Of a stretch of DNA of 64,000 nucleotides, positions 9,016-17,493 are shown one piece after another. The stretch is from JAPOXR01 sp965214695 (lineage in GTDB: Bacteria; Pseudomonadota; Alphaproteobacteria; Rhodobacterales; Rhodobacteraceae): the NCBI GenBank assembly GCA_965214695.1, contig OZ243967.1, positions 806,001 through 870,000 on the forward strand, written 5' to 3'. A program made the position numbers and the translations under genes. Every line of letters begins with the position of its first letter. Within the stretch, counting starts at the first letter, position 1. The notes below the pieces were generated by a model, which worked only from the letters and a program-made list of their open reading frames with translations, did no database searches and was not told the origin of the DNA.

Positions 9016-10272
9016 ATGGACGTTTTGCAGCTTGCGGCCATTCTGATCGTGTTATCGGCGGGTTTTGGCATCGTCAATCATCACCTCCTGCGGCTGCCGC
9101 GTGCCATCGGCATCCTGCTGATTGCCCTGCTTGCCTCCATGGCGGTGTTGGCGCTGGGTGCACTGTTTCCGGAGATGGAATTCGTGACCAGGACCCGGAC
9201 GGTGGTGGCAGAAATCGATTTTCCGGCGACGCTTCTCGAGGGAATGCTGGGATTGCTGCTCTTTGCCGGCGCCCTGCACGTGGATTTCGCAACGCTTCGG
9301 CGCCAGGCCGGCATCGTTCTGCTGATGGCCACCATCGGGGTCGGCTTGTCGACATTGGTGTTCGGCCTCGCTTTCGCGCTGATCACCGGGTTCCCCCTCC
9401 TGGTCTGCCTGACCTTTGGTGCCCTGATCTCGCCGACCGATCCGGTGGCGGTCCTGGGTGTTTTGCGGGATGCGGAGCTGGAAGAATCGCTGGAGACCAA
9501 GATTGCCGGCGAGAGCCTGTTCAATGACGGCGTCGGTTATACCGTGTTCCTGGTGCTGGCCGGGCTGGCATTCGGGGCCGCCGACACACATGCCACCGGG
9601 TTTTCGGCGGCGGCGATGCTGCTTGCCAGGGAAGCGCTCGGCGGCATCCTGCTTGGCCTGGCGGCCGGCTGGCTGGTCTTCATGCTGATGCGGCGGATCG
9701 ACGACCCGCAGCTGGAAATCCTCATGACGCTGGCGCTGGTGCTGGGGGCTGGCCAGCTGGCGGCGCTCCTGCATGTATCCATGCCATTGATGGCGGTCAC
9801 CGCCGGCCTGCTCATCGGCGATGTCGGCACGCGGGAGGGAATGTCCGAGCGAACCCGCTCGGCGCTGCCGGTATTCTGGCACACGATGGATGAATTGCTC
9901 AACGCAGTGCTGTTCCTCATCATCGGCTTCGAGGTGCTGACCATTGCCTTCCATGCCGACTTCATTGCCGCCATGCTGGGCGGGCTGGTGCTGGCCCTCG
10001 CCGGCCGCCTGGCGGCGGTTGCCATTCCGGTGCTGATCCTCAGGCCGTTCCGCGGGTTTTCCGCCGGTGTCATCCCGATCATGACCTGGGGAGGAATCAA
10101 GGGCGGGATTTCGGTGGCGCTGGCGCTGATGCTGCCGGACAGCGAATGGACACCGATGATCCTGGCAACGACCTATGCCATCGTGGTGTTTTCAATCATT
10201 GTCCAAGGGCTGACCGTCGGCAGGCTGGCCCGCCATTTCGGCGCTGGACAATCCGGTGCAGGAGGCCAATAG
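9016..10272 (+). CDS. CPA1-family sodium/proton antiporter (NhaP-like)
   Basis: The 418-residue inner-membrane protein has about twelve helices and the CPA1 hallmark ISPTDPVAVLGV, followed by GESLFNDGVGYTVF. The latter contains the asparagine-aspartate pair used in cation exchange. It should extrude Na+ (or K+/Li+) for protons and help with pH and salt balance. The ATG at 9016 follows a GAGG ribosome site. The last nine codons and the stop fall inside the first unit of a 30-nt tandem repeat, so the C-terminal tail may have been altered by that duplication. Confidence 0.92.
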   Translation: MDVLQLAAILIVLSAGFGIVNHHLLRLPRAIGILLIALLASMAVLALGALFPEMEFVTRTRTVVAEIDFPATLLEGMLGLLLFAGALHVDFATLRRQAGIVLLMATIGVGLSTLVFGLAFALITGFPLLVCLTFGALISPTDPVAVLGVLRDAELEESLETKIAGESLFNDGVGYTVFLVLAGLAFGAADTHATGFSAAAMLLAREALGGILLGLAAGWLVFMLMRRIDDPQLEILMTLALVLGAGQLAALLHVSMPLMAVTAGLLIGDVGTREGMSERTRSALPVFWHTMDELLNAVLFLIIGFEVLTIAFHADFIAAMLGGLVLALAGRLAAVAIPVLILRPFRGFSAGVIPIMTWGGIKGGISVALALMLPDSEWTPMILATTYAIVVFSIIVQGLTVGRLARHFGAGQSGAGGQ

Positions 10273-10343
10273 GCTGGACAATCCGGTGCAGGAGGCCAAT
10301 GGAGCCGACCAATAGGCTGGACAATCCGGTGCAGGATGCCAAT
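10243..10343 (+). repeat. Three near-identical 28-nt units over the antiporter stop codon
   Basis: The unit starts GCTGGACAATCCGGTGCAGG and ends in GCCAAT. Copies are at 10243-10270, 10273-10300 and 10316-10343. The first two have a 30-nt period; the third is displaced by 15 extra bases and differs by one base (GGATGCC for GGAGGCC). The antiporter stop TAG is in copy one. I saw no further copy in the window. Confidence 0.85.
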
Positions 10344-10508
10344 AGTTGCAACATCGTAGGGCGTCCCGACATGGACCATGCACCAGACACGGCCCCTGCC
10401 GGCGGCCGCCAGACTGCGAAAATCATCATCCTGTGCACGGGACGGATATTGGCAAGCGGACCCGATCGCCCGCCATGAATTGACAGGAAGGAATTCGGAG
10501 ATCGACGA

Positions 10509-10943
10509 ATGCCAGGACAGATCATATCGCGCTGCGAATCCCAGGGCATCAGGCTGACCGGCCAGCGTCGAGCGGTGGTCCAGGTGCTGGAGGACTCCAC
10601 GGACCATCCGCATGTCGAGGAATTGCATGCCAGGGCCCTCGAACACGATCCACAGATCTCGATCGCCACCGTCTATCGGACCGTCAAGCTTCTCGAGGAG
10701 ATCGGGGTGATTGCTCGGCATGAATTCGGCGATGGCAAGGCCCGCTACGAGGATGCCGACCGGGAACATCATGATCACCTCATCGACATCAATTCCGGGG
10801 AGGTCGTCGAGTTCTTCGACCCGGACATCGAGGAATTGCAGCAGGCGATTGCCAAGCGGCTGGGCTACCGTCTCAGGGGTCACAGGATGGAACTCTACGG
10901 GGTTCCACTGTCCGCCAAGGAAAAGCGAATTCCGGATGAGTGA
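10509..10943 (+). CDS. Fur-family metal-responsive transcriptional regulator
   Basis: This 144-residue protein has the Fur fold: an N-terminal winged helix with RLTGQRRAVVQVL and ISIATVYRTVKLLEEIGVI, then a dimerisation domain with the metal site REHHDHLIDINSGEVVEFFD. Family members bind Fe, Zn, Mn or haem and repress uptake genes. The absence of paired CxxC motifs and the HHDHLI sequence fit a Fur/Irr-like protein better than Zur; which one cannot be decided. Its stop codon TGA lies eight bases inside the first of three tandem repeats that lead into enolase, so the two genes are probably cotranscribed. Confidence 0.92.
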   Translation: MPGQIISRCESQGIRLTGQRRAVVQVLEDSTDHPHVEELHARALEHDPQISIATVYRTVKLLEEIGVIARHEFGDGKARYEDADREHHDHLIDINSGEVVEFFDPDIEELQQAIAKRLGYRLRGHRMELYGVPLSAKEKRIPDE

Positions 10944-10989
10944 AATCCGGACCGTAACCGCCAGGGAAAAGAGGTGCCCGAATGACTGA
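10936..10989 (+). CDS. 17-residue leader peptide, eno-start duplicate 1
   Basis: The peptide begins MSEIRTVTARE, identical to the first eleven residues of enolase, then diverges to KRCPND and stops. It has its own start with a purine-rich upstream stretch, overlaps the fur stop at its 5' end and the second mini-frame at its 3' end. It may be translated as a coupling peptide or be a mere by-product of duplication. Function is unknown. Confidence 0.4.
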   Translation: MSEIRTVTAREKRCPND

Positions 10990-11035
10990 CAATCGGACCA
11001 ATATCGCCAGGGAAGAAGGGATGCCAGATGAGTGA
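10982..11035 (+). CDS. 17-residue leader peptide, eno-start duplicate 2
   Basis: The frame encodes MTDNRTNIAREEGMPDE and ends with a TGA lying eight bases inside the enolase gene. Its last residues resemble the fur C-terminus (RIPDE), as expected if the repeat unit spans the fur-eno junction. A GAAAAGAGG stretch upstream could serve as ribosome site. Translation through it would end on the enolase start and could re-initiate there. Confidence 0.4.
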   Translation: MTDNRTNIAREEGMPDE

Positions 11036-12341
11036 AATCCGGACCGTAACCGCCAGGGAAATCCTCGACAGCCGCGGAAACCCGACAGTCGAGGTTGATG
11101 TCGTGCTCGCCGATGGCTCGCTCGGGCGGGCCGCCGTTCCATCGGGTGCCTCGACCGGGGCCCACGAGGCGGTCGAATTGCGTGACGGCGATCCCGGGCG
11201 CTACCGCGGCAAGGGCGTGCTGAAGGCGGTCGACTCCGTCAACAGGATCCTGGCACCAGTACTGGTCGGCAGGTCGGCGCTCGATCAGGAAGATCTGGAT
11301 CGTGACATGATTGCCCTCGATGGCACCGCCAACAAGGGAAGCCTCGGGGCAAATGCTATACTCGGGGTCTCGCTGGCCTGCGCCAGGGCCGCCGCCGAGC
11401 ACCGGGGGCTGCCGCTCTACCGGATGCTGGCAACGGCGACTGCCAACACGCTGCCGGTGCCGCTGATGAATGTCCTGAATGGCGGCCAACATGCCGACAA
11501 CCCGGTCGATATCCAGGAATTCATGATCGTTCCGATCGGTTGCACCAGCTTCCATGACGCGGTCCGGACCGGCGCCGAGGTGTTTCACTCGCTCAGCAGC
11601 ATCCTGTCTGGCAAGGGGCTGTCGACCAGCGTCGGCGATGAGGGCGGCTTTGCGCCGGACATCTCTTCGACCGAAACCGCCCTTGACCTGCTGATGATTG
11701 CCATCGACGAGGCCGGCTACGCTGCCGGCAAGGAGGTGGCCCTGGCTCTCGACTGCGCATCATCCGAGTATTTCGACGGCTCCGTCTACAATTTCGCCGG
11801 CGAAGGCACCTGCCGCGACCGGGAACAGAATGTCGAGTTCCTGCGCAACCTTGCCGGCCAGTATCCGATCATCTCGATCGAGGATGGATGTGCCGAGGAT
11901 GACTGGGAAGGATGGGCCCTGCTCACCGGGGAATTGTCGGCAAGCTGCCAGCTGGTCGGCGACGATCTGTTCGTGACCAACCCGGATCGCCTGCGCCGCG
12001 GCATCGAGGAGAATTGCGCAAACTCGATCCTGGTCAAGGTCAACCAGATCGGCACGCTGACCGAAACGCTGGAGACCATGAAGATGGCGACGGCGGCCGG
12101 TTTCACCTCGGTCATGTCGCACCGCTCGGGCGAGACCGAAGACACGACGATTGCCGATCTTGCGGTGGCGACCGGCTGCGGCCAGATCAAGACCGGCTCA
12201 TTGTCTCGCTCGGACCGCACGGCAAAATACAACCAGCTGATCAGGATCGAGGAAGAGCTGGGCAGCGCAGCAGCCTATCCCGGCACTGCGGCCTTCGGAA
12301 TTCAGACCAAATTGGTCACGGGACTCGCATCCGACCACTGA
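11028..12341 (+). CDS. eno: Enolase
   Basis: Enolase converts 2-phosphoglycerate to phosphoenolpyruvate in glycolysis and gluconeogenesis. The 437-residue protein has the N-terminal block AREILDSRGNPTVEV, the mobile loop SGASTGAHEAVELRD, the KGVLKAV segment, the metal-binding ISIEDG region, the catalytic lysine in ILVKVNQIGTLTE, and MSHRSGETEDT. The length is slightly above the usual 425-432. The start at 11028 has AGAAGGG seven bases upstream and is the third copy of a tandem duplication. Confidence 0.97.
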   Translation: MSEIRTVTAREILDSRGNPTVEVDVVLADGSLGRAAVPSGASTGAHEAVELRDGDPGRYRGKGVLKAVDSVNRILAPVLVGRSALDQEDLDRDMIALDGTANKGSLGANAILGVSLACARAAAEHRGLPLYRMLATATANTLPVPLMNVLNGGQHADNPVDIQEFMIVPIGCTSFHDAVRTGAEVFHSLSSILSGKGLSTSVGDEGGFAPDISSTETALDLLMIAIDEAGYAAGKEVALALDCASSEYFDGSVYNFAGEGTCRDREQNVEFLRNLAGQYPIISIEDGCAEDDWEGWALLTGELSASCQLVGDDLFVTNPDRLRRGIEENCANSILVKVNQIGTLTETLETMKMATAAGFTSVMSHRSGETEDTTIADLAVATGCGQIKTGSLSRSDRTAKYNQLIRIEEELGSAAAYPGTAAFGIQTKLVTGLASDH

Positions 12342-12557
12342 GGGCATTCTGCAGGCAGTTTGTCGGAATTGGCGACCATCACGGCCAAATCTTGCCCTTC
12401 CGGGCCCGCGTCCCGGTTGACCAACGCGGTGGCCGGTCGGACCTGCCATTGATCGCGTCAGCCTGCACCGCGGGGATGTCCGCATACGCGTCGCCAACTC
12501 CTTGCATATCTCCAATCCCCGGAAATTTGCGGGCCGCAACTGTCGGGTCGGTCTCGA

Positions 12558-13193
12558 TCAGCCCCTGGGACACCCGAGATTCTTCCAGTCGATCATTGCA
12601 TCGATCAGCTCTCCGGTTGAGTAATCCGCAATGTCGTCCTGCGAGAACCCCGCCGCACGCTGCCTGTCATAGTGCCATCGACGGAAGTCGTCGTATTCGC
12701 CCAAGATCTTCGACGCTCCCAACTGTTCAAAACCGCCCAGCGATGTAATCCAGTTGCGCACTTTGCGCATCGCCTTGGCATAGTCGCCCTCATGCGCCTC
12801 GACATCATTTCCGGCAAGATCGGAGAGAGAGGCTTGATATCGATACTCTTGTTCTTCCAGCACCAAGATCTTTTTTTGTTCAAACCGGGGGCCGCCGAAG
12901 TTCCTGCATCCGAAATCCAGACCGAGTTCAAACGGCATATTCATCCGGTAGTGCTCACCGGGCCTGGAACACTGACATCGGCACAAATCATGGATCGAGT
13001 ATTTGGAGTTGCGGATCAATTCCTTGATCTTCTCCAGGCGAGCCTCACCTGAATCGCTCCGTTCCGAGGCGATCCTCGGCTTCATCCCAAACCGAACCAG
13101 GCAAAACAGGATCGCCTGAAGGATTGGCTCATAGGCATCATCAAACGGGCAGTTGATGAAAACACTGTTTTCGAAATCCGGAGCGTCCGGCAA
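12558..13193 (-). CDS. TIR-like nucleotide-binding hypothetical protein
   Basis: This 211-residue protein starts with FENSVFINCPFDD at about residues 7-19, then has RNSKYSIHDLCR and HYRMNMPFELGLDFG. This resembles a family with a TIR / nucleoside-deoxyribosyltransferase-like fold, in which a buried strand ending in a small loop and a later conserved glutamate (here in MPFELGLD) form the nucleotide pocket. NAD or nucleotide hydrolysis is possible but unproven. The start is a TTG with AAAGGG seven bases upstream; no in-frame ATG exists nearby. It sits three bases after the DUF2188 gene, so the two form a unit. Confidence 0.7.
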   Translation of the reverse strand: MPDAPDFENSVFINCPFDDAYEPILQAILFCLVRFGMKPRIASERSDSGEARLEKIKELIRNSKYSIHDLCRCQCSRPGEHYRMNMPFELGLDFGCRNFGGPRFEQKKILVLEEQEYRYQASLSDLAGNDVEAHEGDYAKAMRKVRNWITSLGGFEQLGASKILGEYDDFRRWHYDRQRAAGFSQDDIADYSTGELIDAMIDWKNLGCPRG

Positions 13194-13196
13194 TGT

Positions 13197-13421
13197 TCAT
13201 CCCTTTGGTGGGAATGGATCACTCCCATATGGTTCATGATCTCGAATTCGTCCGTCACGCCCGTGAATATAGAGTTCAGCGCCTTGTCTTCGTGCGATCC
13301 TGCGGCCTTCCCGGATCGCCTCTCTCTGTGTGTCAAAGGTCTTGGTGACCCTGTCAGACCCGGATCTGCGCACGGCCCATTTCCCATCCCGTGGAACAAC
13401 GTGCTGGCCCTTGGATGCCAT
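13197..13421 (-). CDS. DUF2188 domain protein
   Basis: The 74-residue basic protein matches DUF2188: HVVPRDGKWAVRRSGSDRVTK, then FDTQREAIREGRRIARRQGAELYIHGRDGRI. The family has no established function; proteins of this type have a small beta-sheet and helix with many arginines and often sit next to accessory genes. Here it precedes the TIR-like gene by three bases in the same orientation, so they are probably expressed together. The pair stands alone between enolase and anmK with about 200 bases of non-coding DNA on each side. Confidence 0.8.
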   Translation of the reverse strand: MASKGQHVVPRDGKWAVRRSGSDRVTKTFDTQREAIREGRRIARRQGAELYIHGRDGRIRDHEPYGSDPFPPKG

Positions 13422-13630
13422 CTTACCCTCCGATGCTGCGCATCTGCATATCCAAGAACAAATATAAGCCTGGAATGAACATGGCGCTACCGGAATTCAA
13501 CAATTCCAACCATCAGGCACGTCGCCGTCAAATTCAGGCCGTACCATGAACAAACCGCCCATGGGAAAGGATAGGCAGTTACTCTGATTCCTTGGATAAT
13601 CGATGTGCGCCCCTCACCGCGCCGCGGGAT

Positions 13631-14746
13631 CTATACCCCGGCGGCGCCTGGTCCACCGGGCCTGCTGATCCTGCCGCCGACTACCGGAGACGTGCAGCCG
13701 GTGGTTCCGGGGCAACTGGTCGGCAGCCGGTGCACGACCCGGGCCGCCAAATAGGCAAAGGCCTGAGCTTCCAGCATGTCCCCGTCGAGACCAAACTCGT
13801 CCACCCCGACAACCGGGGCGGTCAGCATGTCGGACAGGCCGGCCATGATTGCCGCGTTCTTGCGGCCACCTCCACAGACCGCGACCATCTCGACCGCAGC
13901 GTCGGTATGATCAAATGCCTCCCGCACCGCCGCCGCCACGCATGCGGCCAGGGTGGCGGCGCCATCCTCGACGGTCATGGTCTCCACCTTGCTGCCCAGC
14001 CAATCGAAATCGTTCCGGTCCAGTGACCTCGGCGGCGGTCGGAACCATGGATCGTCGAGAAACTCGGCCACCACCCCCATGTTCGCCGACCCGTTCAGCG
14101 CCATCTTCCCGGACACGTCATGCCGCTCCCCGGTTCGCGACCTGACAAGATCATCGATCACCGCGTTGGCGGGGCCGGTGTCGAATGCCAGCAGGGCACC
14201 GTTATCCTCTGGCGCCCCGGCGGACGGGTCGACGATGGTGACATTGCCCACGCCACCCAAATTGAGGAAGGCGATCGGCCGCGTCCGGTTCAGCCACTGG
14301 GCCAGGGCAAAATGGTAGAAGGGCGCAAGCGGTGCGCCCTGCCCGCCATGGCGCAAATCCTCCGAACGAAAATCCCAGACCACCATGCGGCCGGTGGCGT
14401 CGGCAAGACGCTGGCCGTCGCCGACCTGGTGGGTCCTGCCATTGTCCGGATCATGGGCCAGCGTCTGACCATGAAACCCGACCGGGATGCCCTCCTGGAA
14501 GACGTTGAGAATCCCGGTATGTGCCTGCTCGACGATTCGCGCCGCCACCGCGGCCCGCCCCTCGCCCGGCCAGCTTCCGAACGCCGACCTGATCCTGGCG
14601 GCTTCCACGGCCCCGTATCGCCGGTAGCCGGACGGGCCGAAAGACAGGATCCGTGTTCCATCCGTCTCCAGCGTTGCCACGTCGACACCATCGGCAGACG
14701 TGCCGGACATGCAACCCAGGAATGTCTTGCCATCACCTGCTGTCAT
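13631..14746 (-). CDS. anmK: Anhydro-N-acetylmuramic acid kinase
   Basis: AnmK phosphorylates and opens 1,6-anhydro-MurNAc released during cell-wall turnover, giving MurNAc-6-phosphate for recycling. The 371-residue protein begins FLGCMSGTSADGVDVA, the phosphate-binding opening of the ASKHA fold, followed by GFHGQTL, DFRSEDL, FLNLGGVGNVT and a CGGGRKN motif near the C-terminus. The ATG at 14746 gives the canonical N-terminus; 25 in-frame codons upstream look non-coding. It is divergent from tyrS with 66 bases between, an arrangement seen in other alphaproteobacteria. Confidence 0.95.
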   Translation of the reverse strand: MTAGDGKTFLGCMSGTSADGVDVATLETDGTRILSFGPSGYRRYGAVEAARIRSAFGSWPGEGRAAVAARIVEQAHTGILNVFQEGIPVGFHGQTLAHDPDNGRTHQVGDGQRLADATGRMVVWDFRSEDLRHGGQGAPLAPFYHFALAQWLNRTRPIAFLNLGGVGNVTIVDPSAGAPEDNGALLAFDTGPANAVIDDLVRSRTGERHDVSGKMALNGSANMGVVAEFLDDPWFRPPPRSLDRNDFDWLGSKVETMTVEDGAATLAACVAAAVREAFDHTDAAVEMVAVCGGGRKNAAIMAGLSDMLTAPVVGVDEFGLDGDMLEAQAFAYLAARVVHRLPTSCPGTTGCTSPVVGGRISRPGGPGAAGV

Positions 14747-14812
14747 TCGGCGTTCCCTCACCTGGCGGCTTTCTGTATTGAATGGCACAACATCCCGCCA
14801 GACTGGACTGTC

Positions 14813-16066
14813 ATGCAGCACGAATGCAAATCGGATTTCCTGAGGATTGCAAGGGCCCGCGGGTTAGTTGATGCCTGCACCGATCTCGAACAGCTCGACC
14901 GGGAGCTTTGCCGCGGGGTGGTGCCGGCCTATATCGGCTTCGATGCCACCGCCGATTCGCTGCATGTCGGCAGCCTGGTGCAAATCATGATGCTGCGATG
15001 GCTGCAAAGGACCGGCCACAGGCCACTCATCCTGATGGGCGGCGGCACCAGCCAGGTCGGCGATCCGTCATTCCGGGCCGACCAGCGGCCATTGCTGGAG
15101 GTCGAGCAGATCCGCCACAACATCGCCGGTATCCGCAAGGTGTTTTCCAGCTATGTCGATTTCGGCGACGGGCCGACAGATGCCCGCATGCTCGACAACG
15201 CCGACTGGCTGGACCGACTGGACTATATCCCCTTCCTGCGAGACATCGGCCGACATTTCTCGATCAACCGGATGCTGGCCTTCGAGTCGGTCAAGACCCG
15301 GCTGGATCGCGAGCAGTCGATGTCCTTCCTCGAATTTGGCTACATGATCCTGCAGGCATACGACTTCCTGGTGTTGTGCCAGGAACATGGCTGCCGGCTG
15401 CAGATGGGCGGGTCGGACCAGTGGGGAAACATCGTCAACGGAGTGGATTTGGTTCGACGGGTCGACGGGGACCAGGCCTTCGGGCTGACCACGCCGCTGT
15501 TGACCACCTCGGATGGCGACAAGATGGGCAAGACCGCCCGCGGCGCGGTATGGCTGGACCGGGACAAGCTCCCACCTTTCGAGTTCTGGCAGTACTGGCG
15601 CAACGTCGCCGATCCCGATGTCGCTCGGTTCCTGGCCATGTTCACCGAGCTTGATCTCGACGAATGCCGCCGGTTGGGCGAATTGCGGGACAGCGAGGCA
15701 AACCAGGCGAAGATCATTCTTGCCCGGGAAGTCACCACCTTGGCCCATGGCGCCGAGGCGGCAGTTCAGGCCGAGCAAACGGCGCGTGATGTCTTCGAGA
15801 AGGGAGGCGGCAGCGACGGCCTGCCGACCTGCAACCTTGCCGATGCCGACCTGGCCGGTGAGGGGCTTGTCATCACCCGGGCGCTGGTGATGTCCGGCCT
15901 GGCCTCGTCGGGAAAGGAAGCTCGCCGCATGGTCGCCGGCGGCGCGGCACGACTGGACGGCGTGGCGGTTACCGACCCGGCGTACAGGATTACCCGGGAC
16001 GATCTGTCGGTTCCGCTCAAGCTGTCATCCGGCCGAAAGCGGCATGCAATGCTGTCCCTGGGCTGA
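14813..16066 (+). CDS. tyrS: Tyrosyl-tRNA synthetase
   Basis: TyrRS charges tRNA-Tyr in the cytosol. The 417-residue class I synthetase has the HIGH-type motif as HVGSL within FDATADSLHVGSLVQIMMLRW, the tyrosine pocket DFLVLCQ and GGSDQWGNI, and a KMSKS-type loop as KMGKT. A C-terminal S4-like domain (GKEARRMVAGGAARLDGVAV) follows. The ATG at 14813 is the first that gives the normal N-terminus; the much longer open frame upstream is antisense to anmK. Confidence 0.96.
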   Translation: MQHECKSDFLRIARARGLVDACTDLEQLDRELCRGVVPAYIGFDATADSLHVGSLVQIMMLRWLQRTGHRPLILMGGGTSQVGDPSFRADQRPLLEVEQIRHNIAGIRKVFSSYVDFGDGPTDARMLDNADWLDRLDYIPFLRDIGRHFSINRMLAFESVKTRLDREQSMSFLEFGYMILQAYDFLVLCQEHGCRLQMGGSDQWGNIVNGVDLVRRVDGDQAFGLTTPLLTTSDGDKMGKTARGAVWLDRDKLPPFEFWQYWRNVADPDVARFLAMFTELDLDECRRLGELRDSEANQAKIILAREVTTLAHGAEAAVQAEQTARDVFEKGGGSDGLPTCNLADADLAGEGLVITRALVMSGLASSGKEARRMVAGGAARLDGVAVTDPAYRITRDDLSVPLKLSSGRKRHAMLSLG

Positions 16067-16400
16067 TACCCGCCTGCGGGGCACCACACAACATCCTTCC
16101 CATGGCGCCTCATAGCCAACTTGCCACTGAGACCCCCTGCGGGGCGCACAGAATTGCTGCATGAGGTCGTGCAGAGGATCATCCTGACCTCCACCCCCCC
16201 CCTTGCGGGGCACACAACCGATGCGGATGACACCCCGGGCAATTCGGGTCTTCACCGTCGCCCTTGCTGGGGCAGGCACGCAACGGTGACGCTGGCTGTC
16301 AGCCTGGATTGCCGACCGCCGTCGGGCTGCGCACGCAACAGTAAAGACGGCTGTCGGCGTGGCTTGTCGGCCTGCGCCCGGGAGGAGCTGACCCACAACC
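16067..16400 (+). repeat. Regularly spaced degenerate GC-hairpin repeats (CRISPR-like remnant?)
   Basis: After tyrS about 400 bases hold no gene. A motif close to CCCCTTGCGGGGCACACAAC recurs: TGCGGGG cores at 16075, 16138 and 16204, a TGCTGGGG variant at 16265, and weaker GGGCTGCGCACGCAAC and CCACAACC versions near 16323 and 16391. Spacing is 58-66 bases and the DNA between is unique. Period and stem resemble type I-E CRISPR repeats, but the units are poorly conserved and no cas gene is in the window. A repeated terminator-like element is the main alternative. Confidence 0.5.
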
Positions 16401-16470
16401 GAGATGCCGTGCCGCCAAGCGAGCCTGCGCTCGGCGGTGCATCATCATGCCCGGCCATTCGATCGCCGGA

Positions 16471-17493
16471 TCAGTTGGCGAAAATCCATTCGCCGTCAGG
16501 GTAGAAGGCATGGAAGGCAAATGCGAACATGATGTCATGCGCCAGATCCTCGCCAGAGCCGGCGTCGCGGACCCGTATTGACCCCACTTCCCGTCCCTGC
16601 GAAATGTCGGAGCGGTCGAGGGGCGAGGCCTGACCTTCCTGCCACGAGATTTCAATCCCGTGCTCGTCGACGATGCCCTCCTCGCGCAACCGCTCCAGCA
16701 GCCACGCCCGGTCGCCGACCCGCACCACCCTGGACAGCGGGTGGATTCCGAATGGAGGATCCTCGCCAAAATACAGGAACGGGCGATCGGAGGTGTCGTA
16801 GCCTTGATACGGGTTGGCCCCGTACGGCCTCGAATGTCCCGGCGTGGCCATGACCAACCCGTCGGGGTTGCGCTGCGAGAACTCCAGCCAGCTCTCGGTC
16901 CATGCCGGCAGGGCAACCAGGCTGGCCCCGAGATGATGGCCAACAATCCCCTCGCCAACCGCCTGCTGCCACCAGCTCTCGGTCTCCCGGTCGTACATGA
17001 TCATGTCGGAGTTGCGCAGCTTGCCACTCACGCCGAAGGTCAGCGTCATCGACCCGACCCGGCGATCAAAAACCAGTCCGGAATTGCACAACGGGCAATA
17101 GGTCACCGCCACCGGGGTATCACCGACCACATCGTTGACGATCTCGTGCCATAGCAGGTAGCGGATCGGGTATGCCCGCGGGATTTCGCCATCAATCTCG
17201 AGAGTCATGACCGGCTCCCGGTCAGACAGCCCGTCCTTGGCGCCAACCGCGATGAAATCCGGGTTGGACAGCGCCGGAATGCCGTCTCGTGGCGGCCCGC
17301 CGGAGATGATCTCGCCAAGGTCGACAAAACTCTGCGAAAAATCGGTATTCGGCCATTCATAGGCCCAGGAAGATGGCTGGGCAGGGGCGGTGCCGGCAAG
17401 CAGGATGGCAGCCAGCGCCGGCATGAGGGCTCGGCCGGCCGCGGCCGCCAGGGGTGGATTGCGAATGTCGAATGGCAGGCCGGGAATGGTCAA
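16471..17493 (-). CDS. DUF3179-domain exported protein
   Basis: This protein of about 340 residues matches DUF3179: PVMTLEIDGEIPRAYPIRYL, VTYCPLCNSGLVFDRRV with the paired CxxC cysteines, TFGVSGKLRNSDMIMYDRETESWW, and HPLSRVVRVGD. A hydrophobic stretch MPALAAILLAGTAPA ending in an AxA-like site suggests export. Family function is unknown. The start is unclear: I use the TTG at 17493, which overlaps the cyclophilin stop as TTGA; an ATG at 17424 would begin right at the hydrophobic segment. It is cotranscribed with the cyclophilin upstream. Confidence 0.85.
   Translation of the reverse strand: MTIPGLPFDIRNPPLAAAAGRALMPALAAILLAGTAPAQPSSWAYEWPNTDFSQSFVDLGEIISGGPPRDGIPALSNPDFIAVGAKDGLSDREPVMTLEIDGEIPRAYPIRYLLWHEIVNDVVGDTPVAVTYCPLCNSGLVFDRRVGSMTLTFGVSGKLRNSDMIMYDRETESWWQQAVGEGIVGHHLGASLVALPAWTESWLEFSQRNPDGLVMATPGHSRPYGANPYQGYDTSDRPFLYFGEDPPFGIHPLSRVVRVGDRAWLLERLREEGIVDEHGIEISWQEGQASPLDRSDISQGREVGSIRVRDAGSGEDLAHDIMFAFAFHAFYPDGEWIFAN

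Larger units (their letters stand above)
10911..11061 (+). repeat. Three 46-nt tandem units repeating the fur-stop/eno-start junction
   Basis: ATGs at 10936, 10982 and 11028 are exactly 46 bases apart. Each is preceded by a GCCA(A/G)GGAA-type purine stretch that can act as a ribosome site. Copies one and three share 34 identical bases from the ATG onward; copy two is more diverged. The first two ATGs open 17-codon reading frames (10936-10989 and 10982-11035). Each frame ends at a TGA that overlaps the next start, exactly as the fur stop overlaps the first. Only the third ATG reads into enolase. Confidence 0.9.

Noticed and set aside
9052..9954. 300-codon open frame on the minus strand
   Set aside because: Antisense to the CPA1 antiporter; Gln/His/Arg-rich translation without family match.
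10173..11588. 471-codon open frame on the minus strand
   Set aside because: Runs antisense through the antiporter end, fur, the repeats and eno; shadow of those genes.
16067..16400. Functional CRISPR array
   Set aside because: Repeats differ too much between units, and no cas genes are in the window; only a decayed or unrelated repeat can be supported.
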